From contig OY726567.1 in the NCBI GenBank assembly GCA_963383645.1, positions 63,395,234-63,459,233 on the forward strand: a DNA stretch of 64,000 nucleotides, read 5' to 3'. Origin of the DNA: Muscardinus avellanarius. Taxonomy: Eukaryota > Chordata > Mammalia > Rodentia > Gliridae. Positions 1 to 10,157 of the stretch are shown in pieces (within the stretch, counting starts at the first letter, position 1; each line of letters begins with the position of its first letter). The notes under the pieces were generated by a model. It did not search any database. It was given only the letters and a program-made list of their open reading frames with translations, and had not been told where the DNA came from. Made by a program: the position numbers and the translations under genes.

Positions 1-438
1 GCCTGGTGGCTTAGGCCATTGAACAGTTAAAAAGTATGATTTCTGCTCAGAAATGAATTGAGACCCTATTTCAAAAATAAAAGGGAAAAAAATGATTTAT
101 GGTAGGGGCATTGGGCATGCCATATCTTCCTAGCCTTCAGGGGAATCAAGAGAATTAGAGAAAATCAGGACATGTTTTTAAAAAGAAAAGACAAGGTGAT
201 ATGATGGCTTCAAAGAGGAGTTGTGGTTAATGAAAGTGAGGAATCAAGGGTTATTTTGCTAACTATATGGTTTGAGCCACTGGGAGGTGGAAGAGTCTCA
301 TAATGAGATGGGGAATACTATTAAGTCCAGAACATAGAGAATAAAGCATGCGTTATACAACATAAACTTTGAGAATCTAGCTGAAGTACAAATGGAGAGG
401 CACTTGGAAATAATATATATTTATTAATCTAAAAAAGA

Positions 439-582
439 GGACTTGGGCTGGGGTTTGGCTCAGGAACAGAGCACTTGCTGAGCATGTATGAGACGCCTTC
501 AATCTCAGCACCTCGGGGAAAGCAACTTTCTTCTTTCTTCCTCAGTAGTTGGGATTACAGGTATCCAGCACTGTGCCCAGCC
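439..582 (+). repeat. ID element plus B1-tail fragment
   Basis: At 439-513 a tRNA-Ala/ID-type SINE is recognisable from GCTGGGGTTTGGCTCAG and an end resembling CTCAGCACC. At 543-582 there is the reversed head of a B1 monomer (GGGATTACAGG and GCCCAGC). Confidence 0.7.
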
Positions 583-865
583 AGTAGAGTCTTTTGTACA
601 TGGGAGTCATTTAATACGTATCTATGGACTGAATAAATATAGTCTTCATTATTTTGGATCAGCGTCTCTTCCGTCTTTGTGGTCTGATATCGCCCTAGGT
701 TGAATCCTGCCACTTGCATGCAGTGATGACTTGCTTGTCTTTTACTTTGACATGTTTTGCAAGGTCCTATTTAGAAAACAGCCAAGGCCGCCTACATTGT
801 CAACTACTGTATCTTATCATTTAGTCGCAGTTTTTAACTTTAGTCTTTTGCTTGTTTGTTCTCTT

Positions 866-1055
866 TTTGTGGTACTAGGGGTTGAGCCCAAGAATACCTC
901 TGAGCTACACTCCCAGCCCTTTTGATTTGTTTTGAAACAGGGTCTCAGTAGGTTGCTCAGGGCTTCTCTAAATTGCTGAGGCTGGCCTTGAGCCTATGAT
1001 CATCATGTCTCAGCCTCCCTAGTACTGATCTTATAGACGTGTGCCACCATGCCAA
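866..1055 (-). repeat. B1-dID SINE
   Basis: Reverse-strand copy. The ID tail comes first (TGTGGTACTAGGGGTTGAGC), then a poly-T linker, the phrase GAAACAGGGTCTC, and the B1 head ending GTGCCACCATGCC. This is the layout of most SINE copies in the window. Confidence 0.85.
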
Positions 1056-1124
1056 GCTTTGTTTATATTATTGTCTTACCTACAGGAAGAAGTAAGAACA
1101 ATTATACTTGGAGTTGCTTTAAAG

Positions 1125-1214
1125 CCTTCCCCCCACCTTGTTATGCTGGAGATAGACCCCAGGGTCTCTCTCAGTATAGGCTAGCACTATACCCCTGAGC
1201 TCCATCCTCAGTCC
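1125..1214 (-). repeat. ID-type SINE fragment
   Basis: Reverse ID-like sequence (CTGGAGATAGACCCCAGGGT ... CCTGAGCTCCATCC), just upstream of the finger exon. Confidence 0.65.
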
Positions 1215-1301
1215 AAAAGCTATTCTTAAAAACACCAAGTAATTTTTTTTAAACTTTTATTCTATACAGTTATGAAGATTCATTGTTTTCTTCTTTCCTA
1301 G

Positions 1302-2680
1302 TAAATGGCAAGTTTGATAATCATCTTCAGGGTCGCTTGGAAAATCAAAGAATACTGGAGAGTACAGAACAATACCACGAACGTAATGCATGTGGAAATA
1401 CTGTTCTTCAAAGCAAAAGTCATTTTCCTTTTAAAGAAAATCATGATAGGTTTGGGTTATATATAAGAACTCTGAAATCAGATTTAAGTTTGGTCAGCCA
1501 GGACAAAAGCTATGAAATTAAGAGTTCTAAATTCAAGGAAGATGGGAAATCTCTTCTGAAAGGTAAATGTGAGGCATTCCCTTCTGCAGTTAAATTTGTA
1601 AGTGGAAAACCCATTAGCAGTAAGTCCCAAGTCATTAAGCCTCATAGAACTCAAGAAATAGAGAAAACCCATGTATGCAATGCATGTGGGAAAGCCTTTG
1701 CAAAGAAGTCTCAGCTCACTGATCATGAGAGAGTTCATACAGGAGAGAAACCTTATGGATGCAATATGTGTCCAAAAGTGTTTTCAAGAAAGTCCAGGCT
1801 CAATGAACATCAGAGAATTCATAAAAAAGATAAATCCTTTATATGCAGTGACTGTGGAAAAGTCTTCACCATGAAGAACCGTGTGATTGAACATCAGCGG
1901 ATTCACACTGGAGAAAACCCTTATGTATGTAATGAATGTGGAAAAGGCTTCCCAGGCGAGCGTAATCTCATTGTACATCAGCGGAATCATACTGAAGAGA
2001 AGTCATATGTATGTAGTGAGTGTGGAAAAGGCTTCACTGTGAAGAGCATGCTCGTCGTACATCAGCGAACGCACACAGGGGAGAAGCCCTACATTTGCAG
2101 TGAGTGTGGGAAGGGCTTCCCCTTGAAGAGTCGGCTGATTGTACACCAGCGAACTCACACTGGAGAGAAACCTTACAGATGCGGTGAATGTGGGAAAGGC
2201 TTCATTGTGAACAGCGGACTGTTGCTACATCAGCGAACTCATACTGGAGAGAAACCCTACGTGTGCAATGAATGTGGGAAAGGTTTTGCCTTTAAGAGCA
2301 ATCTTGTTGTACATCATCAAACTCACACTGGTGAGAAACCCTTTATGTGCAGTGAATGTGGAAAAGGTTTCACCATGAAACGCTATCTCATCGTACATCA
2401 GCAAATTCACTTAAAAGAGAAATCCTATATATGTGGTGAATGTGGCAAAGGCTTTGCTGTGGAAACTGAGCTGATCTTACATAAGCAAGTTCATACTGGA
2501 GAGAAACCATATGCCTGCCATGAATGTGGTAAAGGCTTCGCTGTGAAAAGCCGCCTAATTGTTCATCAGCGAACTCATACAGGAGAGAAACCCTTTATAT
2601 GCAGTGAATGTAGAAAAAGCTTCTCCTCAAAGAGAAATCTCATTTTACATCAGCGAACACATAATGGAAACAAACCCTAA
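1302..2680 (+). CDS. ZNF432: KRAB zinc-finger gene, terminal C2H2 exon (ZNF432-like)
   Basis: This is the last exon of a KRAB zinc-finger transcriptional repressor, expected in the nucleus. It starts after the splice acceptor at 1300-1301 with two bases completing a split codon, as is usual for finger exons joined to KRAB exons. About 125 residues of spacer come first, then 12 intact C2H2 fingers in tandem (about 1672-2665). The pattern is CX2CX12HX3H with mostly TGEKPY/F linkers, and looser linkers such as KKDKSF, TGENPY, TEEKSY and LKEKSY. The frame ends NGNKP then TAA. The spacer ([19 protein letters not shown]) and the final finger strongly recall human ZNF432 from memory; human ZNF432 has more fingers as I remember it. 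The open frame extends a few codons upstream of 1302, but that part is intron. KRAB exons are not in the window. Finger calls are direct; orthology is inference. Confidence 0.9.
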
Positions 2681-2850
2681 CAATACAATGAACATGGTCA
2701 TGCCTTCAAAGAAGAAAATATGTTTTGTGCAACACCAGAGAATTCACATAGGTTACACTTTCTTTGTGTATAATGTGTGGAAAACCATACTCCTATACTG
2801 TCAGTATCATTTTTCATCAGGAAGTTTACACATGAGACACACAACATGGG
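2681..2850 (+). pseudogene. Decayed zinc fingers beyond the ZNF432-like stop
   Basis: Finger-like sequence continues past the stop in shifting frames. Around 2729-2760 one frame reads QHQRIHIGYTF. Around 2778-2840 another reads CGKPYSYTVSIIFHQEVYT. Both keep finger spacing but have lost cysteines, frame and linkers. This looks like former coding sequence now in the 3' UTR. Confidence 0.6.
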
Positions 2851-2854
2851 AAAA

Positions 2855-2857
<3 letters not shown>

Positions 2858-2900
<43 letters not shown>
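2858..2900. repeat. (TA)n microsatellite
   Basis: About 20 TA dinucleotides in a row, directly after the finger relics. Confidence 0.95.
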
Positions 2901-2902
<2 letters not shown>

Positions 2903-2958
2903 ATACACTGACATAAGTATAAGTGAGACTAGGAAAGCTGTTGAAAGACAGACTATAT

Positions 2959-3142
2959 TTTTATTTATTTATTTATTTTGGTGGTACTGGGGTTCCTGGA
3001 AGCCCTTCTACCTCCGGGCTATACTCCCAGACCTATTTTATTTTTGGAAACAGGGTCTCTTAAGCCTTCAAACCTGTGCAATCCTCCTGTCTCCGCCTCC
3101 AAAGCGCAGGGATTACAAGTGTACACCACCATGCCTGGTAGA
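2959..3142 (-). repeat. B1-dID SINE, CTTCCAGGAACC tail type
   Basis: Tail reads GGGGTTCCTGGAAGCCCTTC on the + strand and the head ends ACCACCATGCC. It is inserted in a segment (2895-2958) that is repeated at 4420-4490. Flanks share an AAAGAC..ACTATA target-duplication-like motif. Confidence 0.85.
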
Positions 3143-3210
3143 AAGACTATAATTGATAATGAATTTAATCTTTGAATTCTTTGGCATACCAAATGTGCAT
3201 AGAGAAAAGA

Positions 3211-3418
3211 GTGTGGTGGTGTGCTTGCAATCCCAGTACCTGGGAGGCTAAGACAGGAGGATTGCATGTTTGTAGGTTCACGGCCAGCCTCAGCTACTTA
3301 GTGAGGTCCTCCTTATCTTAATGAGATTCTGTTTCAAAATAAAGGATAAAAAATAGGGCTGGGGGTACAGCTCAGAGGTAGTTCAATCCCAGTACCAGAA
3401 AAAAGAAGAAAAAAAAAA
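3211..3418 (+). repeat. B1-dID SINE
   Basis: Head GTGTGGTGGTGTGCTTGCAA, tail GGCTGGGGGTACAGCTCAGA and an A-rich end. Confidence 0.85.
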
Positions 3419-3818
3419 CTTTATGGATTTAGCATTTGAGGGAATCTTTCTCTAATCTGTCAAGCTTCATTGAAAATATGGCCATGCACAAAAGGACAAT
3501 GTTCAAGTCAGGATACATAATGCTTTGCTCAGAATATAAATTTACTGCATACAAGTAAAATCATGCAGGGGGCAAACCATATTAATACTTTGATCTCAGT
3601 ATCAGTGTGATCCTCACATATATGAGTAGTTAGCATAGAGTAGCCTATTAACAGATTTTTACCCTTGGGAAATTATGGAATTGTAGAAGAAGGAAAATTG
3701 ATGAATGCAGAGAATATACTTGTGCCTTTAGTAATTAACCTCATACTGTGTGTCACACAGAGCTAAGCATGAGCTCTACTACTGACACATTCAAGACAAA
3801 AAAAATCTTGGAAATTTT
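3419..3818. other. Unassigned AT-rich stretch
   Basis: I see no exon, SINE or recognisable transposon here. It is probably old 3' flank of the ZNF432-like gene. Confidence 0.4.
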
Positions 3819-4023
3819 CTTTTTTTTTATTCTTTTTTTTTTTTTTTTTTTTTTTTTTTGGCCTTACTGGGGATGGAACCAAGGGGCATTATTCTGCCTT
3901 CAGGCTACAACCCCAGGCCTATTTTTTTATTCTTTATTTTGAAACTGGGTCCACTGAGTTGCTAAGTAGCTGAAGCTGTCCGTGAACTGTGATCCTCCTG
4001 TCTCAACCTCCCAAATGCTGGGA
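3819..4023 (-). repeat. B1-dID SINE
   Basis: Long T run, then GGCCTTACTGGGGATGGAAC, GAAACTGGGTCCACTGAG and CTCAACCTCCCAAATGCTGG. Confidence 0.85.
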
Positions 4024-4055
4024 AAATTTCAAAGTAATGATAGTTCTTAAAAAAT

Positions 4056-4154
4056 AAAAATCCCATCACATGGGATTTTTCTTCTTTTTAAGGTTTCTCA
4101 TTTGGAGGGCTGGGTGGTGGGATAGCACTCCAAATGAGAAACCTTAAAAAGAAG
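4056..4154. repeat. Two abutting perfect hairpins
   Basis: Hairpin 1 (4056-4080) has an 11-bp perfect stem (AAAAATCCCAT / ATGGGATTTTT) around a 3-base loop. Hairpin 2 (4081-4154) starts at the next base. Its 27-bp perfect arms are 4081-4107 and 4128-4154, around a 20-base loop rich in G. No transposon termini or coding sequence explain it. Confidence 0.9.
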
Positions 4155-4238
4155 AAGAAGAAAAAAAAGATGGTTTGGGTTTATCTCCATTTTGTTCTTT
4201 AAGAGATTTTGTGTTGGTTTTTGTTTATTTTTGTTATC

Positions 4239-4411
4239 TCGAGCCAGATACAGTGGTACATGCTTGAAATCCTAGTACTTGGAAGGATCACGGGCTTGAG
4301 ACCAACTTCAGGAATTTAGTGAGAACCTGTTTCAAAATGAAAAATAAAATAAGATTGGGGGATATATCCCAGAGGTAGAATGCCCCTGGGTTCAATCCCC
4401 AGTAACTCCCC
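4239..4411 (+). repeat. B1-dID SINE
   Basis: Diverged head (GCCAGATACAGTGGTACATG) and ID tail with GGGTTCAATCCCCAGTA. Confidence 0.8.
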
Positions 4412-4419
4412 CCTCCTGT

Positions 4420-4765
4420 ATATATTGACATATGTATAAATGAGGAGAGTAGGAAAGCTGTCTAAGGGAAGAAAGACTAATTGGTAATCAAAATAGATCC
4501 ATCAATGAGCTCATGTGTAACAGCAACATAATGATCATAGGAAAGCCTTTGCCTAGAAATAAAACCTTATGGTCATCAGATATTTCACACTGGAGAAAAA
4601 AATTCAGATGGCAATGTATATGACAGGGTATCAGTGATATATTCTACCTCTTCATCTGTCATTAATGCATACAGAAAACAACATTATGTGAAGTGTCAGA
4701 AAATTTGTGAAGTAGAGAAGCCTCATGAAAAAAATGTATATAGGAGGAGGGCTGTCAGAAGTCTA
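4420..4765 (+). pseudogene. Second block of decayed finger-exon sequence
   Basis: 4420-4490 repeats the segment at 2895-2958 (GAGTAGGAAAGCTGTC against GACTAGGAAAGCTGTT). After that, 4540-4615 translates with stops as a degenerate finger (GKAFA*K*NLMV..YFTLEK). 4690-4735 keeps a KCQKICEVEKPHEK stretch like a linker and finger start. It seems to be the 3' remnant of a duplicated finger exon. Confidence 0.5.
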
Positions 4766-5209
4766 AAATCATCATATACCTATGTCCACTTGGGGACAGG
4801 AACATTCTCAATGATTGCATAATTATAAAGTGGGCTATTCTTAGTGTTTACATTTCAATATGATAACAATGCAGATGTGTTCTGTACCTATCTCGTATCA
4901 TTATATGATTAGCTCTTCTAGATCTTTGGTTCTAAATTTGCTGATTTTAAAAGAAATATATTAGTTTCATAAATGTCTTTGAACATATATTTGTGTTTAT
5001 CCAAGTTTATAAGTAACATTAAGTAGTTTAAAAAAATACCGTAAATGTGACTTTACTAAAATTTACCCTGAAATACTTTAAGGTTTATAAGAAATTACAA
5101 AATATATGTTCCTGAGTACCTTTCATACAGCCTGTTTAGTGATATTATCTTAACCCTAATAAATAGTCAAAAACAATTAAAATTACATTAATACCATTAG
5201 TTTCAAAAT
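4766..5209. other. AT-rich stretch without a recognised feature
   Basis: Nothing with coding or repeat character could be assigned. Confidence 0.4.
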
Positions 5210-5899
5210 TTGTTTGCTAGGCATTGAATGCAGGGGCTTGTGCGTGCTAAGCATGTGCTCTTACTGAGCTACATCACCATCCTGTACAATTAGTTTTGTT
5301 TGGTTGGGTATTGAACTTAGGGGGCATTCTACCTCTGAGATATACCCCCAGCCCTTTTTATTTTTTAAATTTTGTTGAAGCTGGGTGTGACAGTACATGC
5401 TTGAAATCCCAGTACTTGGGAGACTGAGACAGGAAGATTGCAGGTCCAAAGCCAGCATTGGCAAATTATTGAGGCTCTTAGCAACCTAGTGAAACTCCGT
5501 TTCCAAATAAGAAATAAAATCAGGCTGGATGTGTAGCTTGGAGGTAGAATGCCACTGGTTCAATCCCTAGGACCAAAAAATGAAAAATAATTATTTCTTG
5601 AAACAGTTTTGCTAAGTTACTGAGGGTCTTGCTATGTTGCTGAGGCTGGTCTCAAACCTGCAATCTTATATCCTCCTAAATACTGGGATTGCAGGTGTGT
5701 GCCACCACACCCAACTACAGTTAGTTTTCTCTGTGTATGTGTGGTACTGGAGATTGAACCTGGAATATTATACCTCTGGGCTATACTCCCAACCTTTTTT
5801 ATTTCTGGCTTTGAAATAGGGTCTCACTAGGTTGCTGAGAGCCTTGCTAAGTTGTCTCAGTCTCCTAATTAATGAGCTTACAGGCATGCATTGCTTTGC
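5210..5899 (-). repeat. Nested SINE cluster
   Basis: Contents are an ID fragment (5210-5284, -), a B1-dID copy (5297-5716, -) interrupted by a + strand B1-dID (5379-5582), and a further - copy (5735-5899). The split is shown by an ID tail at 5297-5356 whose matching B1 head resumes at 5594. Confidence 0.75.
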
Positions 5900-6172
5900 T
5901 TACAGTAAGTTTTAAATTGCAGACCTTATTTGGACTTTACTAGTCTGTGCATACACTAATTGGTGTGTTTTATGTTGTATTTTTATAGAGTTCTAAGAAA
6001 TTTTATAATGTACAAATGTGTAAATCCCACCACAATTAGGATACAGAGCTATTGTGCCAATACAAGAAAACATCCTATTGGTACCCCCTTATAATCCTAC
6101 TTCCATCCCAAACCCATGGTAACCACTGATAAATACTGTAACTGATTTTTGTCACCTCAAGAATGATAATAG

Positions 6173-6368
6173 TAGCTGGGCATGGTGGTGCATGCTTGTA
6201 ATCCTAGCATTTGAGAGGCTGAGACAGGAGGATCGTGGTTCGAGGTCAGCCTCTGCTACTTAGTGAGGCCCTTTGCAACTCAGTGAGACCCTATTTCAAA
6301 ATAAAGAATAAAAAATAGGCCGGGAATATCGCTCGGAGGTAGAATGCCCCTGGGTTCCATCCCCATTA

Positions 6369-6399
<31 letters not shown>

Positions 6400-6426
6400 A
6401 CACACACACACACACACACACACACA
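6173..6426 (+). repeat. B1-dID SINE ending in (CA)n
   Basis: Head AGCTGGGCATGGTGGTGCAT. The A-rich tail has been replaced by a CA microsatellite (6371-6426) interrupted once. Confidence 0.9.
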
Positions 6427-6512
6427 GAATATTAGATTGGAATCATAAGGTATAGAGTCTTGGGGACTGCCTTTTTATTCACTCAGCAAATTACCTTTTA
6501 AGATCTTTCCAA

Positions 6513-6731
6513 CAGAGCTGGGCATGGTGGTGTACACTTGTAATCCCAGTATTCGGGAAGGCTGAGACCGGAGGATCATGGTTTGAGGACAGCCTCAGCA
6601 ACTTTGTGAGGCCCTTTGCAACTGAGTGAGACCCTGTTTTAAAATAAAGAATAAAAAATAGGGCAGGAGGTGTAGCTTGGAGGTCGAAGGCTCCTGGGTT
6701 CCATTCCTAGACCCGCAAGAAAAAAAAAAAT
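6513..6731 (+). repeat. B1-dID SINE
   Basis: Head GAGCTGGGCATGGTGGTGTA, tail AGGTGTAGCTTGGAGGTCGA and a poly-A end. Confidence 0.9.
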
Positions 6732-6741
6732 CTATTCAACA

Positions 6742-6895
6742 GTAATCCCAGTACTTGGGAGGCCGAGACAGGAGGGTCACAGGTTCAAGGCAGCCTCTGC
6801 AACATAGTGAGACCCTGTTAAAAAGGGGGAGGTTTAGCTGAGATGAGCTAGAATGCTCCTGGGTTCAACCCTCAGTATTATAAAAGGTAAAAAAT
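6742..6895 (+). repeat. B1-dID SINE, 5'-truncated
   Basis: Begins inside the head (AGTAATCCCAGTACTTGGGA) and has a shortened middle. Confidence 0.8.
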
Positions 6896-6906
6896 GGTGA
6901 TCCAAG

Positions 6907-7100
6907 CGTCAGGCGTGGTGGCTCACGCTTGTAATCCCCGCGCTTGGGAGGCGAGACAGGAGGATCGCGCAGGTTTGAAGCCAGCCGCGCTGGCTTAAGA
7001 GACCCTGTTTCCAAATAAAAATATAAAATAGGTCTGGGAGTGTAGCCGGAGGTAGAAGGGTTTCCAGGAACCCCAGTACCACCACCAAAAAAAAAAGATG
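6907..7100 (+). repeat. B1-dID SINE, CTTCCAGGAACC tail type
   Basis: Short GC-rich subfamily. GCCAGCCGCGCTGGCTTAAG replaces the usual CAGC(AACTTAGTGAGG) middle, and the tail is GTTTCCAGGAACCCCAGTAC. Confidence 0.9.
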
Positions 7101-7429
7101 ATCCAAGTTGTTAAATATAGTTTTATTACCATAGTTTGTTTCTCTGATTGCTGTCAATGGACATTAGGATTTCAGTGTTTTGTTATTATAAGGATTCTAT
7201 GAACATTTGTGTGCCTAATTTTATGTAAACATTAAGGGTCCCCCCCCCAGGATAAATACCCAAGAGCACAATTGCTGACTTCTATGCTAAGTTTGTGTTT
7301 AATTTTATAAGAAACTGCCAAACTTTTTTGCAGTGGCTGTACTCATTTATATATCTACCAGTAACATGTAAGCACTCCATTTGCTGTGTGTTTTTTCTAG
7401 AACTTGACAGTGTCAGTCTTCTTCTTTTT

Positions 7430-7833
7430 TTTTCTTTTTTAAAAACCTAGGGGCATTTTACCTCTGAGCTACACCCCAGCCCTATTTTTTATTTTTTATT
7501 TTTTTATTTTTTTTTTGGTGGTACCGGGGTTCCTGGAAGCCCTTCTACCTCCGGGCTACACTCCCAGACCTCTTTTTACATTTTATATTTGGAAACACGG
7601 TCTCCTAAGCCAGCGCGCGCGGCTGGCTTCGAACCTGCGCGATCCTCCTGTCTCTGCCTCCCAAGCGCGGGGATTACAAGCGTGCGCCACCACGCCCGGC
7701 TATTCTTTATTTTGAAACAGCATCTCAATAAGTTGCAGAGGGCCTTACTAAATAGCTGAGGCTGGCCGTGAACCTGCGATTCTCCTGTCTCAGCCTGATT
7801 GATTTAAAAGCAAGCATATGCCACCATGCCTGG
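7430..7833 (-). repeat. SINE inserted into SINE
   Basis: The outer reverse copy has its tail at 7442-7484 and head at 7702-7833. The inner reverse copy (7505-7701) is of the CTTCCAGGAACC type. Confidence 0.8.
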
Positions 7834-8105
7834 CATCAGTTAGTCTTCTTATTGGGTGTATTTGGTGATATGTAATCATGGCTTCAACTTAACATTTCCA
7901 GCACTTCTTCACTTTTTCTGGAAGGAAAGCTGTACAGACAGTTCGCACCTCCACCTCCTTGCCCACTCTCCACTGGGGTCCTTGGACAGAAAGCGGACAT
8001 TGGCCTCTTACAGATCTTCCATTGTGACTTCACTTTCAACCGGGTTCTGATTTTTCCCTTCCCCCTTTCCTCCCTTTCCCTCTCTGCTATTCTCAAACCA
8101 GACCA

Positions 8106-8108
8106 TTG

Positions 8109-8152
<44 letters not shown>

Positions 8153-8341
8153 GGGGTGTGAACCGAGCTACTGCCACCCCTTTTCATTTTTTATTTTTAA
8201 ACATAATGATAAAATAATGATGACGATGGTCTCACTTGCTTGCTGGGAGCCCAAGTCGCTGAGGCCGATTTTTAAACTGCGAGCCTCCAGTCTCAGCCTC
8301 CAAGTACTAGGGTGGCAGTCGTGCCTCGCCACGCCCAGCTG
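8106..8341 (-). repeat. (GT)n and diverged B1-dID
   Basis: GT microsatellite 8111-8148, then a diverged reverse SINE (TTACTGGGGTGTGAACC ... CTCGCCACGCCCAGC) leading into the CpG island. Confidence 0.75.
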
Positions 8342-8950
8342 GACCACTCACTGTCTTGGTCTGCTCAGCGAGCACTGTCTCCCGAAAACATCTCGCCTGC
8401 ACTTGTCAGGTCGCCAGGGACCGCCGCCTTCCCCACTCTACAGCCGCCTTCCTCCACCAGGGCCGCTCTCAGGGCGACGCCATTTTCCTTTCTCCGGGGC
8501 GCCAAACAGGAAGCGGCGGGGGGCTCGGTCCTCGCCTAAAGGACTTGGGGGGGCGATGGGCGTGGCCTCGCCCTCTCCTGGGCGGGCGCCAAGTGGACGG
8601 GGGCGATGGGCGTGGCCCCGTCCTGTCCTGGGCGGCCGCCGATTGGACTCGGGCGGTGGGCGTGGCCCCGTCCTCTCCTGGGCGGCCGCCGATTGGACTC
8701 GGGCGGTGGGCGTGGCCTCGCTCCCGCCCGCGAGGTCGCGGTCTCAGTGGGCGCGGCCGGCTGCGTGCGCAGCGGCGGAGGCCGGGCCGGCGAGGCGGGC
8801 GGCGGTCTCGCCGGGGTGGGCCTGACCCTGGGCCTGGGCGCGGGGCCTGGGCCGCGGGCTCGGCGCTTCGCGGGGCTGGCAGTGCTGCGAGGGTCCGGCC
8901 CGGGAGAGACGGCGACCCAGAGTGCTCAGAGGCTGAGTTCCCCTGTTCAT
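8330..8950 (+). promoter_or_regulatory. CpG-island promoter of the ZNF614-like gene
   Basis: A sharp GC- and CpG-rich block sits in AT-rich surroundings, upstream of the first coding exon at 12950. It carries ACGCCATTTTCC (YY1-like), CAGGAAGCGG (ETS-like), repeated GGGCGTGGC (Sp/KLF-like) and ATTGG (inverted CCAAT) motifs. Position, composition and motifs fit the TATA-less promoter and untranslated exon 1 of a KRAB-ZNF gene. I cannot fix the exon 1 donor. Long open frames through this block on both strands follow from composition. Confidence 0.75.
8549..8720. repeat. 50-bp tandem repeat inside the promoter
   Basis: GGGCGTGGC recurs at exact 50-bp spacing (starts near 8558, 8608, 8658 and 8708), in three full units and a partial fourth. 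The two central units are almost identical and carry GGCCGCCGATTGGACTCGGG with an inverted CCAAT box. Confidence 0.9.
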
Positions 8951-9304
8951 CATCCCCTGCTGAAACATTTTTCTCTTCCCCCTCCATCACCATTCTTTTC
9001 ACTGTCTTCACAAAACCTAAGTTTAGTGTTAAACGTGTAGGTTTTGTTCTTGTCTTTAGCTTTTTATTTTTTAAACTATACATTGAGTATTTCCACCTAA
9101 GGTAATTATGACCCACATAAAACATTTCCGTTACCCAAGTAAGAACCTCCCCCCCCCCAAACGTTATTATTCTTACAAGTAGTCATCTGTATATAAATAA
9201 GGACAACTGATTTTATCACTGAATTTCTTATCCAGGACACATCTGCATACAAGATGATACAATTTTTAAATAGCTGCAGTTCTATCAAACAGGTTGGCGT
9301 GTCA

Positions 9305-9388
9305 GTGGCTGGCCTCAAACTTGCAGTCCTCCTGCCTTATAGCCTCTTGAGTGGCTAGGATCGCAGGCCTGTGCAACCACCAAGTTCC
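9305..9388 (-). repeat. B1 fragment
   Basis: TGGCCTCAAACTTGCAGTCC ... GCCTGTGCAACCACC is a reversed B1 head. Confidence 0.7.
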
Positions 9389-10116
9389 TTTCTGCTTAGT
9401 ATTCCATTGTAGAGATATCAACTGTAGGGTTTATTAATTTACTGTTTGTTGCTTATAAGTTTTGGCTGTTATAAGTAAAGCCTTATATACTTACATAAGT
9501 ATAATATAGAATACTCATGTGCAGGTCTATATATTTACATATTTTGTTCTCTTGGATAACTCTCTAGAAGTTAGATTTTGTGGTAGGTATATGTTTAAAT
9601 TTTTATGAAATTGCTAAGCAGTTTCCTAAAGCAGTTGTACTTTGTATTCTCACCAGGAGCATATGGGGATTCAGTGTCTCCACAGACTTGCTTATACTTG
9701 GTATGATTATTCTTAATTTTAGGCATTAAAATAGGAATAGAATAGTATTTTGTGGTCTAATGGTGGCTAATGATTTTGGAGATATTTTCATGTGCTTATT
9801 TGCCATCCATACATACCTTCTGTGCTGAAATCTATTTTTTGGCCATTTCTTTTTCTTGAATGGTTTATTTTCTTATTGCTGATATTTGAGAATTCTTTGT
9901 TCAGTCTGGATATAAGCCCTTCCTTTTCCAATTCTATGCTATAGAAAGGTTTTCTCCCAATTTTTGACTTCTCTTTTTATTTTTCTTAGGATTTTCTACA
10001 CAGAGATTATGTTGTCTAAGTATAAGGACTATTTTGCTCTGCATTTCCAATCAGGATGACTTACTTGTTATCTTACTGAAGTGTTATGTTACTGAAGTGG
10101 AAAGCAACTTTGTTCC

Positions 10117-10120
<4 letters not shown>

Positions 10121-10157
<37 letters not shown>

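Larger units (their letters stand above)
1..1301. other. Intron of the ZNF432-like gene
   Basis: No coding exon is visible. The stretch ends in a pyrimidine-rich 3' splice site (TTCTTCTTTCCTAG, AG at 1300-1301) in front of the finger exon. It contains an ID element, a B1-dID copy and another ID-type fragment, listed separately. KRAB exons of this gene must lie upstream of the window. Confidence 0.7.
5920..7420 (-). mobile_element. Ancient L1 3' region carrying four SINEs
   Basis: 5920-6160, 6427-6510 and 7105-7420 read like an old mammalian L1 in reverse, for instance AAGAAACTGCCAAACTTTTT and GTGGCTGTACTCATTTATAT. SINEs at 6173, 6513, 6742 and 6907 interrupt it. Assignment is by recall of the family. 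Confidence 0.55.

Noticed and set aside
1484..2410. Reverse-strand frames opposite the ZNF432-like fingers
   Set aside because: Periodic shadows of the tandem finger repeat.
6300..6360. tRNA-like genes at the many ID tails
   Set aside because: A- and B-box-like motifs belong to SINE tails with A-rich ends, not to folded tRNA genes; no complete cloverleaf was seen.
8106..9125. Several 140-250 residue frames on both strands
   Set aside because: They overlap on opposite strands within the CpG island and its 50-bp repeat. Arg/Gly/Pro-rich composition follows from GC content.
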